This document shows, piece after piece, positions 20,576-28,782 of a DNA stretch of 64,000 nt. How positions within the stretch are numbered: position 1 is the stretch's first letter; each line of letters opens with the position of its first letter. Origin of the DNA: Verrucomicrobiia bacterium (GTDB lineage Bacteria; Verrucomicrobiota; Verrucomicrobiia; Verrucomicrobiales; DEV007); the NCBI GenBank assembly GCA_030425385.1, contig JAUIAH010000008.1, positions 124,001 through 188,000 of the forward strand, written 5' to 3'. Position numbers and translations under genes: made by a program. The notes below the pieces were generated by a model that ran no database searches, had not been told where the DNA came from, and saw only the letters and a list, made by a program, of their open reading frames with translations.

Positions 20576-21267
20576 TGAAAGTGCTCATCGCGGACGACGA
20601 TCCCATCACGCTGGAGGCGGTGGAAACCTGTCTCGTCTCAGAGGGCTTCACGCCCCTCCCCGCCCGAAATGGGGAGGAGGCCCTCCAACTCTATCAACAG
20701 CACCACCCCGCACTCATCTGCCTCGACATCATGATGCCCGTGCTCGATGGCTTCGAAGTCTGCAAGCGCATCCGCAAACAGGATGCGCACACACCAGTCC
20801 TCTTTCTCTCCGCCAAGAATGAAGAGATCGATGTCGTTGTCGGGTTGGAACTCGGCGCGGATGACTTTGTCCGCAAACCCTTTGGCAAACGCGAACTCCT
20901 CGCCCGCGTGCGTGCTGCACTCCGTCGTCCTGCCACCGCATCGTCCACTTCATCTCAACCCGATCGCATTCCCTTTGGTCCCTGGCACTTCTTCCCAAAG
21001 CAACTCCGCGCCACGCACGAAGACGGCAGAGAAATCGAGCTCTCCCCGCGTGAAGTAACGTTGTTAGCCTGCCTACACGAACGCGCCGGAGAAGCCGTCC
21101 ATCGCGACACCCTATTAGAGCAATGTTGGGGCCTCGACTACTATCCCGAATCGCGCACACTCGACCAACACATCGCCAAACTCCGCAAGAAGATCGAACG
21201 CGACCCCGCTGACCCACAGCTCATCGAAACCATCCGCGGCGTCGGCTATCGACACCGAAACCACTAA
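20572..21267 (+). CDS. OmpR/PhoB-family response regulator
   Basis: 231 residues. The receiver domain shows the acidic pocket ADDD (8-10), phospho-acceptor Asp52 in ICLDIMMP, a conserved Thr/Ser at 'LFLSAKN' and Lys in 'VRKPFGKRE'. The C-terminal winged helix carries 'LSPREVTLLACLHERAGEAV' and ends with 'RTLDQHIAKLRKKIE' and 'IRGVGYR', diagnostic of the OmpR class. Start ATGATG at 20572 overlaps the kinase stop. It should bind DNA as a dimer at direct repeats; no target was located. Family call is certain; the regulon is not known. Confidence 0.95.
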   Translation: MMKVLIADDDPITLEAVETCLVSEGFTPLPARNGEEALQLYQQHHPALICLDIMMPVLDGFEVCKRIRKQDAHTPVLFLSAKNEEIDVVVGLELGADDFVRKPFGKRELLARVRAALRRPATASSTSSQPDRIPFGPWHFFPKQLRATHEDGREIELSPREVTLLACLHERAGEAVHRDTLLEQCWGLDYYPESRTLDQHIAKLRKKIERDPADPQLIETIRGVGYRHRNH

Positions 21268-21309
21268 CATTAATTTATTGCATACAACCAATAAAGTTGG
21301 CATTGAATG

Positions 21310-21402
21310 ACCACTGATTTCACAGAACCCACAGATAACAGATCCCGCTGCCTCACTCTTTATTTGTGGTCATCCGTGCCATCTGTGGTCCAGATCCTGG
21401 TC
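21310..21402 (+). repeat. Left copy of about 93-bp direct repeat flanking the GxxExxY gene
   Basis: Starts 'accactgatttcacagaac' and ends 'cagatcctggtc'. It matches the copy at 21927-22018 over nearly its whole length with only a few substitutions and a two-base length difference near 21350. It is much more AT-rich than the surrounding genes and contains repeated 'acagat' and 'tctgtggtc' words that are partly inverted copies of each other. Confidence 0.85.
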
Positions 21403-21447
21403 CCTTACTGCTCCGACAAGAGCTGATCACAATCCAGCCGAGAGCCA

Positions 21448-21828
21448 TCAGTTCGAGACACGTTTGATTCCGAGTTTCGCAAATTTGAAGTTAAGGAGTA
21501 GAGCGGTCTTAAGACCAGTGATATTGAGATAGCCTAGCATCTGAGCGATGTGGCTCTCGCTGAAGTCGCTCACCACTTTAGCATCGACGATGAGCCACCC
21601 TTCGACGATGAGATCGGGAACGAGTGTGCCGATGAGTTGCCCTTCATAGTGAACGTTATGCTGTTTCTGTTGCTCGCAGCGGATGTGCCGCTTGGTCAGC
21701 TCAATCACCAATGCCCGTTCGTATAGCTTCTCATCCAGCCCAGGACGAAGGGTGTTGAGCACACTCATCGCCGCGCCGATGACGGTTTGAGTCAGACCAG
21801 TGTTAGCAGCACCAATGATAGGAGTCAT
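21448..21828 (-). CDS. GxxExxY family protein (putative PD-(D/E)XK-like)
   Basis: A small protein, 126 residues from ATG 21828 (a longer reading to 21894 would add 22 residues lacking family similarity). The naming motif is present as G30-LD-E33-KL-Y36 in PGLDEKLYERAL, followed by 'LVPDLIVEGWLIVDAKVV', which matches the D...xAK core of PD-(D/E)XK nuclease-like folds, and 'QMLGYLNITGLKTALLLNF'. Function of the family is unknown. The gene lies alone between two nearly identical 93-bp direct repeats, a layout that looks like a mobile or domesticated cassette. Neither neighbour is functionally related. Confidence 0.85.
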   Translation of the reverse strand: MTPIIGAANTGLTQTVIGAAMSVLNTLRPGLDEKLYERALVIELTKRHIRCEQQKQHNVHYEGQLIGTLVPDLIVEGWLIVDAKVVSDFSESHIAQMLGYLNITGLKTALLLNFKFAKLGIKRVSN

Positions 21829-21926
21829 GACGGGAAAGATCTCACACAAAGATAATGATAGATCAAGCTTCAGATTCACAGAAATTGCTACCACCGCCCT
21901 ATTGTGGTCATCGATGCGCCGAGTGA

Positions 21927-22018
21927 ACCACTGATTTCACAGAATACACAGATAACAGATCCCGCACCTCACTCTTTATCTGTGGTCATCCGTGCTATCT
22001 GTGGTCCAGATCCTGGTC
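21927..22018 (+). repeat. Right copy of the direct repeat flanking the GxxExxY gene
   Basis: 92 bp, 'accactgatttcacagaata' to 'cagatcctggtc', in the same orientation as the copy at 21310-21402. A further short piece ('ttgtggtcatc' near 21903) suggests a partial third unit or a degenerate inner edge. The gene between the two copies runs on the opposite strand. Confidence 0.85.
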
Positions 22019-22096
22019 TCCTTTCTGTCTGTTACCGTACGCTCAATCACAGGCAAACGGTCGCGCACGACGCACTGCTCTGTTAGAGTTTCTACA

Positions 22097-23635
22097 TCAT
22101 CCATAAAGACCTTCTAAGCGCCACTGTTCACGAAACCTCACCAAGCAACAAAGCGGTCCATTCTCGAGTTCCACATCCCATTCTTCGCGTTGCCAACGCG
22201 CGGTGTCCCACCAGTCTCCAGAGCTTCTCCAGGGGCCGTGCGCGGACTGGATGATGCCTGGGTGCGGTCCATCATGAATCTGCTTGGGTTGCGACGCTCC
22301 CATCCCGCGTAGGCGTGTCGTACTCACACGGATGGCAATGGGCGGGCGACAGCGTTGGAGTGGAAGTCCCAAGGGAATGGGCCCCTCTTCGGAAGCTTGT
22401 GAGAATCGGTCCGTGACGGCTTGCTCCACCGAGCGATCAAACGGCTCCAGGACAAAGGCATCTGGCCGATGCGTGTCCAGCGCGCGCGGGCGCCCCACTC
22501 GTTCCGAGCCTAACAAGGCCTCCAGTTCTCCTAACGTGTGCGCAAAGCGATTGGGATCATTCAATCCCGCATGAAAGAAATCGCGCTGCCGTTTCTTCGA
22601 TTTGCCGGGCGTCATCCCGAGCACGAGACCAATCACAGGCGACGACGACGCGAGCGTCTCCAAACGCCGTCTCACGATGCGAAAGAGCATCTCCACATCG
22701 GCGGTGGGATCTGGCACACGAAAGGTCTCACACGATTCTTCCCCCCCGGCCAGCCGAAGGGTCACACGCACCTGCGCGGCGACGAGGTAATGGTTCGCCA
22801 AGCGCGTCGCGAGCGTTTCGATCCCACGACGGAGAAGAAAGAGCAAGGGTTCCAAGTTCTCCAACTCGTGATCGAGATCACAACGGTGCTCGTAGGATAC
22901 GGGAGGACGCACAAGGCGTAGCAAGCGTCGCCGTTTCCCTCCCACCAGATCCCAGAGACGCACCGCATCCTCTCCCAAGCGTTCACCGACAGCATCACGC
23001 GGCAGCGCGAGGAACTGACCCACCGTGGACACACCCCACAGATGGAGCACTTCTCGCAAAGACGACGATGGTTCTAGCAGAGACACGGATTCCTCCGCCA
23101 GCGCGGCGGCAGCATCCTCCCCTAGCACCTTCACTACCGCCCCCCCTTCGATCAAGGCGAGCGCCGCGACCCGCGCCTGATCTGGCGTGCGCCCGATGCC
23201 CAAGACCACTTCTAGCCGCAGGGCTCTTCCCAGAGCACGGCAAAGCCCTTCTCCAAAGCCTTTCCAATCGGCACGCCATGCTCCACAGCCATACAGATCC
23301 ATGGTCACCAAGCCCGGTTCAGTCGCTTCCACGTCCGCACAATGCTCTAACACATGATCGATCACCGTACGATAGAGCGCCACTTCTTCTACCCGATCCC
23401 GGGTCAGCACGCGTAGACCAGTTCCCCGTGCCTGCGCCTGTGTCGCTGTCATGCCTAACTGCACGCCAGCCTCCCTCGCCTGCGCATTCATCGCCACCAC
23501 GGGCGCTTTGCCCGAGCGGCCACGCACCCGCTTCACCGGCACGGCATCATCCACCACCACCGTCGGCATCGCTTGTGACTGGCCTCGCAGCAAGCTTTGC
23601 AAAGGGAACTGCGGGATGAGGAGAACGGCATACAT
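22097..23635 (-). CDS. ImuB-like Y-family DNA polymerase homologue
   Basis: 512 residues with the Y-family palm/fingers/little-finger order: 'PVVVVDD'-like strand early, 'GMTATQAQARGTGLRVLTRD', 'HVLEHCADVEATEPGLVTMD', 'GIGRTPDQARVAALAL' and 'LHLWGVSTVGQFLALPRDAV'. The N-terminal metal-binding acid of active Pol IV/V is absent (VLLIPQFPLQSL) and the usual SxDE motif reads MDLYGCGAW, so catalytic carboxylates are missing, as in ImuB, which serves as a scaffold for DnaE2-type mutasomes. No imuA or dnaE2 adjoins it. A TGTTC-N4-GAACA box lies 51 bp upstream, pointing to LexA control. The call is firm for the ImuB-like group. Confidence 0.85.
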   Translation of the reverse strand: MYAVLLIPQFPLQSLLRGQSQAMPTVVVDDAVPVKRVRGRSGKAPVVAMNAQAREAGVQLGMTATQAQARGTGLRVLTRDRVEEVALYRTVIDHVLEHCADVEATEPGLVTMDLYGCGAWRADWKGFGEGLCRALGRALRLEVVLGIGRTPDQARVAALALIEGGAVVKVLGEDAAAALAEESVSLLEPSSSLREVLHLWGVSTVGQFLALPRDAVGERLGEDAVRLWDLVGGKRRRLLRLVRPPVSYEHRCDLDHELENLEPLLFLLRRGIETLATRLANHYLVAAQVRVTLRLAGGEESCETFRVPDPTADVEMLFRIVRRRLETLASSSPVIGLVLGMTPGKSKKRQRDFFHAGLNDPNRFAHTLGELEALLGSERVGRPRALDTHRPDAFVLEPFDRSVEQAVTDRFSQASEEGPIPLGLPLQRCRPPIAIRVSTTRLRGMGASQPKQIHDGPHPGIIQSAHGPWRSSGDWWDTARWQREEWDVELENGPLCCLVRFREQWRLEGLYG

Positions 23636-23685
23636 GGAGAGCCCCCACCCTCTCCCAGACAGCGATGACGATCAAGCAGAAATGC

Positions 23686-23699
23686 TGTTCATTTGAACA
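23686..23699. promoter_or_regulatory. LexA-type SOS box
   Basis: TGTTCATTTGAACA is a perfect TGTTC-N4-GAACA element, the LexA motif that has been described for Verrucomicrobia as I recall. It lies in the 71-bp gap before the imuB-like gene, 51 bp ahead of its start codon, where a repressor would block the promoter. Both the sequence and the SOS-type target gene support the assignment. Confidence 0.7.
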
Positions 23700-23706
23700 A
23701 CTACCA

Positions 23707-24975
23707 TCAATCGCGCCAATACGTCGATGCCTCACTGACCGCGTAACGCACGTCCAGGTGCGGCGTTTCCACGGGCACAGATCCACGGTGCATCGAGTCC
23801 ACTGCAGCGATCACCATGCCAGAGGTGAGCAAGGTTCTTTCCACTGGGTAAGGCACCTTCCCGCCGATGACCGCGTCTTCGATATGACGACACAAGGGAT
23901 GAAAGAAGTCCGCCGTGGAGGAGCCATGCGTAGGCATGGGCAGGTACATCTGAGTGGAAATGATCTCATCGGTATCCGCACGTAACCCGGCGTAATTGAA
24001 ATCCTGAATGCCCACCAGAAACATGCTCGTTCGGAAGCCATCGCGGTGATCAATGAAGTAGCCAATGGCCTCTGGAAACTGGTCACGCGCCCAGTCGACG
24101 GTGATGGGCGCGGTGTAGTAGCCGCCCTCCACTGGCAAATTATGGCTTCTCGTGAGAGCGGCCACAAAGAGGCGACGGGTATCTGCACACGCATCCGTCA
24201 TGAGCTTCTCCCACATGGGAGCGCCCTTTAGGGCCAGCACCCGCGACACGCCCACTTCGCCCCCAGCGCGGCGCTCCGACATGCATTGCGCCGTTTCCAA
24301 GGCATGGATGTCGTAGCTGTCCACTCCGCCATAGGCCACGCACACACTTTCCTTCAACGGCACTCCGTGCGGCATCTCGAGATCCGGCAGGCGTCGCGTC
24401 ACCGGAAGCGAGGACCCAGCAAAGAAAGGAAAGTCTAACCGTTTGGCATCGGCCACCATCTCGGCACAGCGTTCCCAGGTCGTGGCCAAGTGCTTGTCAT
24501 TGAAGACCGGCACACCCCGCCCACTGGCCTCAAAGACCTTCACACATTCCTTAAACCATTCGTACCGTGGATAGAGTTTCTGACCCCTCGCATTCCTGGG
24601 ATAATCACCGTGCTCGGCAATGATCACGACCCCATCCACTGCGAGTTTCCCCGTGCCCAACGTCAGCGCATCGGCAATGGTGGGAAAGGCCTTCAGGCCA
24701 TATTTCGCCAGGCGCTGTTTCCCCAAGTCGTCATCCGGGAACTGATCGATGTAGACCGAGGCTATCTCCACCCGTGGATCCTGCCACTTTCCTCCCCACG
24801 CATACCCCATCGCCAAGCGATCGAGGAAATGCTGCGCATGCGAATGCTGGCGCACCTCCGTTCCCAGGAAGGCGATCCGCTTCTTCCCAGTGGATTCTGC
24901 GGCTCCAAGCGGGAGCACCATCGCCGTCAACCCAAGCTGACTAAGAAATTGGCGTCTGTTAGATCGATTCATCAT
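23707..24975 (-). CDS. Tat-exported protein of unknown function (Gfo/Idh-associated type)
   Basis: From ATGATG at 24975 (422 residues; upstream in-frame codons lack homology value) the protein has a twin-arginine signal, NRSNRRQFLSQLGLTAMVLP. The body begins with a Rossmann-like strand 'KRIAFLGTEVRQHSHAQHF' and includes 'VDGVVIIAEHGDYPRNARGQ' and 'PYPVERTLLTSGMVIAAVDS', a conserved layout in planctomycete/verrucomicrobial exported proteins that resemble oxidoreductases. The final 'PVERTLLTSGMVIAA..S' resembles the C-terminal element of Gfo/Idh enzymes, but no NAD loop or EKP motif is visible, so catalysis is doubtful. It precedes imuB and follows the Nramp-like gene on the same strand. Confidence 0.7.
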   Translation of the reverse strand: MMNRSNRRQFLSQLGLTAMVLPLGAAESTGKKRIAFLGTEVRQHSHAQHFLDRLAMGYAWGGKWQDPRVEIASVYIDQFPDDDLGKQRLAKYGLKAFPTIADALTLGTGKLAVDGVVIIAEHGDYPRNARGQKLYPRYEWFKECVKVFEASGRGVPVFNDKHLATTWERCAEMVADAKRLDFPFFAGSSLPVTRRLPDLEMPHGVPLKESVCVAYGGVDSYDIHALETAQCMSERRAGGEVGVSRVLALKGAPMWEKLMTDACADTRRLFVAALTRSHNLPVEGGYYTAPITVDWARDQFPEAIGYFIDHRDGFRTSMFLVGIQDFNYAGLRADTDEIISTQMYLPMPTHGSSTADFFHPLCRHIEDAVIGGKVPYPVERTLLTSGMVIAAVDSMHRGSVPVETPHLDVRYAVSEASTYWRD

Positions 24976-24992
24976 AGTTAACACGTTTGTAT

Positions 24993-26270
24993 TCAGGAGC
25001 CAATCCACAACTGCCAGAGTTTCCACCCGGCAAGCGAGGAAACCCCAAGGACAACCAATCCTCCCAAAGCATTGGAGACCAATCCATTCCGCCATTCACC
25101 TAACATCTTCTTTGAATTCATCACGACCAACAACGTCGCCGCCACGAATGGTAGCAAGACCCCATTCGCGGTCTGCGCGAACAAGATCAGAGCCTGCGGA
25201 CTCCTCCCGGCCGTGAGGGCCACGACGACGCCAATGACCACCACCAGCATGGCAGTCGCCAGAAACTTCCGATCACGCCAGCCACCTTCCCACCCCAGGC
25301 ACCCTTGCGTGGCATACGCCGCGGCCAAGGGAGCCGTGATGGCACTGGTGAGCCCTGCGGCAAAGAGCCCCACCGCAAACAGCCCCTGCGCCCCCGCCCC
25401 GATGACGGGTTCCAATTGCCGGGCACCTTGACCGAGACTCTCGAAGGCAACGGGCGTTCCGTAGAACGTCGCCACTGCCGTGAGCAGAACCGCAAGCGTG
25501 ATCACCCCTCCTAACACGATGGCCACGAGGGCATCCCAACGAGCTTCCCGCAGCGCGGTCGCTGTTTCGACGTCCTCAGACCATTTCTCCTGCACACTGC
25601 GCGCGTGGAGAAAGAGATTGTAGGGAACGACGGTGGTCCCGATCAATCCGAGCACCATGCTCAAGCTCTGATCGGGAAGGGCTGGCCGGGTCACCGCCAG
25701 GCGCCATTGATCAAACGATAAGCAAGCGCCCCCGACAAAGACCGCGCTCATGATCCCAACGAGCCCGATAAGCCCCGTTTGCACGCTGCGATAAGCACCT
25801 AAGGCTAACAGAAGCATCGCAACCACTCCGGACAGAAGGATCCACACCCTTGAAGACCCTCCTAACAGAGCTTCTAACCCTGCAGCAGCACCGGTCAGAT
25901 TCCCAGCTTGATACGCCGTATTCCCGACGAGAATGGCTCCCAGCACCATCCCAATCATGAATACTCTGGGGATCGGTGTCGGAAAGAGGGTGACCAGCGT
26001 TTCCCCCAGGCCCCGGCGGGTGACAATGCCTAACCGAGCCGCCATCTCTTGCAAGATCACCGCAGCGACGACGGCAATTACCAAAGCCCAAATCAAAGCG
26101 GTGCCATGACTCGCCCCCGCCTTTGTCGCCGTCGTGATGGTGCCCGGTCCGACAAAGGCCGCCGTCACGAGGATTCCCGGCCCAAATCGTTTCCAGAAAG
26201 CGCGTTTCACGAGAGAGGCATCCTGTACCACCCAACCATCTTGGCCAAGAAGCAACTTGGCGTTTCCCAT
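24993..26270 (-). CDS. Nramp-family membrane transporter lacking the canonical metal-binding motifs
   Basis: 425 residues from ATG 26270 with about 11 hydrophobic helices. TM1 reads FGPGILVTAAFVGPGTITTA: the family's DPGN is GPGT here (41-44). TM6 has 'TTVVPYNLFLHARSVQEKW', the family block MPHNLxLHS with MPH changed to VPY (about 213-215). Canonical MntH/Nramp proteins use the TM1 Asp and Asn and the TM6 Met to bind Mn2+ or Fe2+. The overall fold and the 'NLFLHA' block make Nramp membership clear, but the substrate may differ. Its start is divergent from the oxidoreductase gene at 26321 with a 50-bp gap; no RBS is obvious. Confidence 0.85.
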   Translation of the reverse strand: MGNAKLLLGQDGWVVQDASLVKRAFWKRFGPGILVTAAFVGPGTITTATKAGASHGTALIWALVIAVVAAVILQEMAARLGIVTRRGLGETLVTLFPTPIPRVFMIGMVLGAILVGNTAYQAGNLTGAAAGLEALLGGSSRVWILLSGVVAMLLLALGAYRSVQTGLIGLVGIMSAVFVGGACLSFDQWRLAVTRPALPDQSLSMVLGLIGTTVVPYNLFLHARSVQEKWSEDVETATALREARWDALVAIVLGGVITLAVLLTAVATFYGTPVAFESLGQGARQLEPVIGAGAQGLFAVGLFAAGLTSAITAPLAAAYATQGCLGWEGGWRDRKFLATAMLVVVIGVVVALTAGRSPQALILFAQTANGVLLPFVAATLLVVMNSKKMLGEWRNGLVSNALGGLVVLGVSSLAGWKLWQLWIGS

Positions 26271-26320
26271 TGACGCCGTGGATGGAGATAGAGAGGATCG
26301 CCTAACGCCTCCGCTGCTCC

Positions 26321-27685
26321 ATGTCGCCACCCTCCTATCATCGTCGCCAATTTCTATCCACCAGTACGAAAGCCTTAGCAGCACTCGGTGCCACAGGTAT
26401 CTCCCATGCGCAGACACCTGCTGCCAGCGAGAAACTCAGCGTGGCCTTCATTGGGATGGGAGGGCGCATGCAGGTCCTCCTACAAGAGATCCTACAAGCA
26501 GGGCACCACGCCGCGGCCGTGTGTGATGTGGATAAGGCGCAGATCACGGCCTCACAGAAGCGTCATGGCGAGGGACTTGCCCAAGCGACCACCTATGACG
26601 ATTACCGTCAGCTCTTCGAGAAGGAGAAAGGCATGGATGCCGTCGTCATTGCGACGCCTGACCACTGGCACATGCCGCTCTGCCGTATGGCGATGGCTGC
26701 GGGAAAACACGTCTATTGCGAGAAGCCGCTCACGCATACCCTCGCAGAAGCTCGCGAACTTCGCGAATTGGCGCGCACTTCCCAAGTCGTCACGCAGACG
26801 GGCAATCAGGGGAGTGCCTCTGGTAATCTCCGTCGGAGTATCGAACTCATTCAGGCCGGTTTGTTAGGCGAAATCACCACCATTCACGTCTGGCACCCTG
26901 TCCATGGAGCCCCTTATGGCACGGATCGCCCCAGCTATTCCGACCCGATACCCGATGGTCTCGATTGGGATTTCTGGGTCGGCCCCGCTCCTGAACGCCC
27001 TTACAAAGATGCCATCTATCATCCTGGGAAATGGCGCGCCTGGTATGACTTTGGCAATGGCTCATTGGGAGACTTCTGTTGTCACAGTTTCAACATGCCG
27101 GTACGCGCCTTGGGTCTCGATCACCCCGATCGCATCCATGTCAGTGGACGCAAGCTCGGTAAGGAGAGTTTTCCAGAAGCTTGCACCGTTTCCTACCACT
27201 TTCCCTCCAAAGGGAATCGAGGACCAGTGAAGCTCCATTTCTACACGGGCGGGGACGAACCGCACGAGGGCATCACAAAAGAACTTGTGAGGACCTTTGG
27301 CAAGCTTCCACGAGTGGGTTGTTTGTTAGAAGGCACAAAGGGACAACTGTCTGCAGGCCTATGGAATTCTCAGTGTTATGTCAGGCTGCAGGGCGAGGAA
27401 ACGTTCCTGGGAGCCGACAAGCATGAAGCCGCCAAAGCCATCCCCGAATCGCTTCCTCGGTCCGCGGGGCACATGGCGGAGTTCCTCCAAGCATGCCAAG
27501 GAAAGGGCACGACCTATTCCGACTTCGACCTAGGGGGACACCTCACAGAGATCGGCCTCGCAGGGGTAGTCGCCCTTCGCTTGGAACCCAACGAGATCCC
27601 CTGGGATGGGACCCGACTGCAGGTGCCCGGGGTTTCCGCAGCAGATGCCTTCATCCGCAAGACGGATCGCCCTACCTACCTTTAA
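26321..27685 (+). CDS. Tat-exported Gfo/Idh/MocA-family oxidoreductase
   Basis: 454 residues. A twin-arginine signal (HHRRQ-like: SYHRRQFLSTSTKALAALG) is followed by the NAD(P)-binding Rossmann loop 'VAFIGMGGRMQVLLQ' and the catalytic CEKPLTHT motif (YCEKPLTH) with 'GNQGSASGNLRRSIELIQ' and 'WDFWVGPAPERPY', all standard for the secreted oxidoreductases abundant in Planctomycetes and Verrucomicrobia. Members oxidise or isomerise sugars and cyclitols, often in polysaccharide breakdown; the substrate here cannot be told. Its 3' end overlaps the convergent metallopeptidase gene by 4 bp. Confidence 0.92.
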   Translation: MSPPSYHRRQFLSTSTKALAALGATGISHAQTPAASEKLSVAFIGMGGRMQVLLQEILQAGHHAAAVCDVDKAQITASQKRHGEGLAQATTYDDYRQLFEKEKGMDAVVIATPDHWHMPLCRMAMAAGKHVYCEKPLTHTLAEARELRELARTSQVVTQTGNQGSASGNLRRSIELIQAGLLGEITTIHVWHPVHGAPYGTDRPSYSDPIPDGLDWDFWVGPAPERPYKDAIYHPGKWRAWYDFGNGSLGDFCCHSFNMPVRALGLDHPDRIHVSGRKLGKESFPEACTVSYHFPSKGNRGPVKLHFYTGGDEPHEGITKELVRTFGKLPRVGCLLEGTKGQLSAGLWNSQCYVRLQGEETFLGADKHEAAKAIPESLPRSAGHMAEFLQACQGKGTTYSDFDLGGHLTEIGLAGVVALRLEPNEIPWDGTRLQVPGVSAADAFIRKTDRPTYL

Positions 27686-28749
27686 GCAGCTCCCGAACCA
27701 CGCGCACCGAAGGGAAGCACGAGTTGATGCACGAAGCGCAGTTTCTCAACTACCGGAGGCGCGATCGGTTTGGGGAGGAAGTCGAGTAACCCCATGGTGC
27801 GGTTCATCTCGTTCATGGCGATGCCTATCCCACGGTATTTCTCGATGAGCATGTCTGTATCCGCGGTGTGTACGTCCGGGACATTCACAAAGCCAAGGTG
27901 ATGGGCTGAGTCGAGCACTCCTATCATATCGAGCCAGGTCGCAAAGGTCTCAGCAAAGTCTTCCCAGGGATGCATCGTCGCGTAGGCACTCACAAAGCTC
28001 TGAGGCCAATCGTCAGGGGCACCCTCCTGGTAGTAGCGTTCGAGGGCATCGGCATAGGATGGGTAATGATGATCGCCAAACACGGCGACACAATCCGCCT
28101 CGCACTGCCCACGCACGAGAAGGTCCCAATAGTAGTGGCCAATCTCGTGGCGAAAGTGCCCGACCAGAGTGCGGTGCGCTTCACCGAGATCGACGCGCAT
28201 GGCCTCGCGCTCGACTGGATCAGCCTCACGAATATTGATCGTGATCTTTCCATTCGCATGCCCGGTGTAGACACGTTCGGTATTGCCCATCGTGCGCCAG
28301 AATTCATTGGTCGGAATCACGTCAGCCTTGAAGTCAAAGGCGAGGGGCAATGGCGCATCCTTGCTTGGCGTCAGATGCGGGAGTCCGAGCAAATCGAGGA
28401 CATAGATCAGACGTCGCTTGGCAGCTTCGAGCCGCGACCATTTCTCGTGATTCCCAGCCACTGACAGGTCGGGCACAGTATCATTGTGCAGGCAGCAATC
28501 GCAAAGATTAGCGACGTCGCTCGTCTTCTCGACGCATCGATTGCAGACGTCATGCACGGCATAATTATCGCATTTCACCAGTATCGCCTCGCACGGCTCA
28601 TGACCACAACGGAACCCCTCATCTCCATCTGGAATCAATGCGGAGATCTGTTCGCACAGGGGACACCAACCGACCGCGGCACCGCATCCTAAACAGACTG
28701 AATTCTCAAAGAAGAGGGAGTTCCCACAGACACACGAGAAGACTTTCAT
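27682..28749 (-). CDS. Zinc-ribbon putative zinc-binding metallopeptidase (COG4307-like)
   Basis: 355 residues, no signal peptide. The N-terminus carries Cys pairs CVCGN, CLGCGA, CPLCEQ, CNRC and CDCC, giving zinc ribbons within residues 5-90. The catalytic region has 'GHFRHEIGHYYWDLLVRG' (HEIGH near residue 201), the HExxH metalloprotease motif, and later 'HPWEDFAETFATWLDMIG', which provides a downstream metal ligand Glu as in gluzincins. The layout matches the family annotated as putative zinc-binding metallopeptidase. The substrate is unknown and the protein is probably cytoplasmic. It ends 4 bp into the convergent oxidoreductase gene. Confidence 0.85.
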   Translation of the reverse strand: MKVFSCVCGNSLFFENSVCLGCGAAVGWCPLCEQISALIPDGDEGFRCGHEPCEAILVKCDNYAVHDVCNRCVEKTSDVANLCDCCLHNDTVPDLSVAGNHEKWSRLEAAKRRLIYVLDLLGLPHLTPSKDAPLPLAFDFKADVIPTNEFWRTMGNTERVYTGHANGKITINIREADPVEREAMRVDLGEAHRTLVGHFRHEIGHYYWDLLVRGQCEADCVAVFGDHHYPSYADALERYYQEGAPDDWPQSFVSAYATMHPWEDFAETFATWLDMIGVLDSAHHLGFVNVPDVHTADTDMLIEKYRGIGIAMNEMNRTMGLLDFLPKPIAPPVVEKLRFVHQLVLPFGARGSGAA

Positions 28750-28782
28750 TGCGAGTTAGCTCATTGCTGGGGGAGCTTGGCA

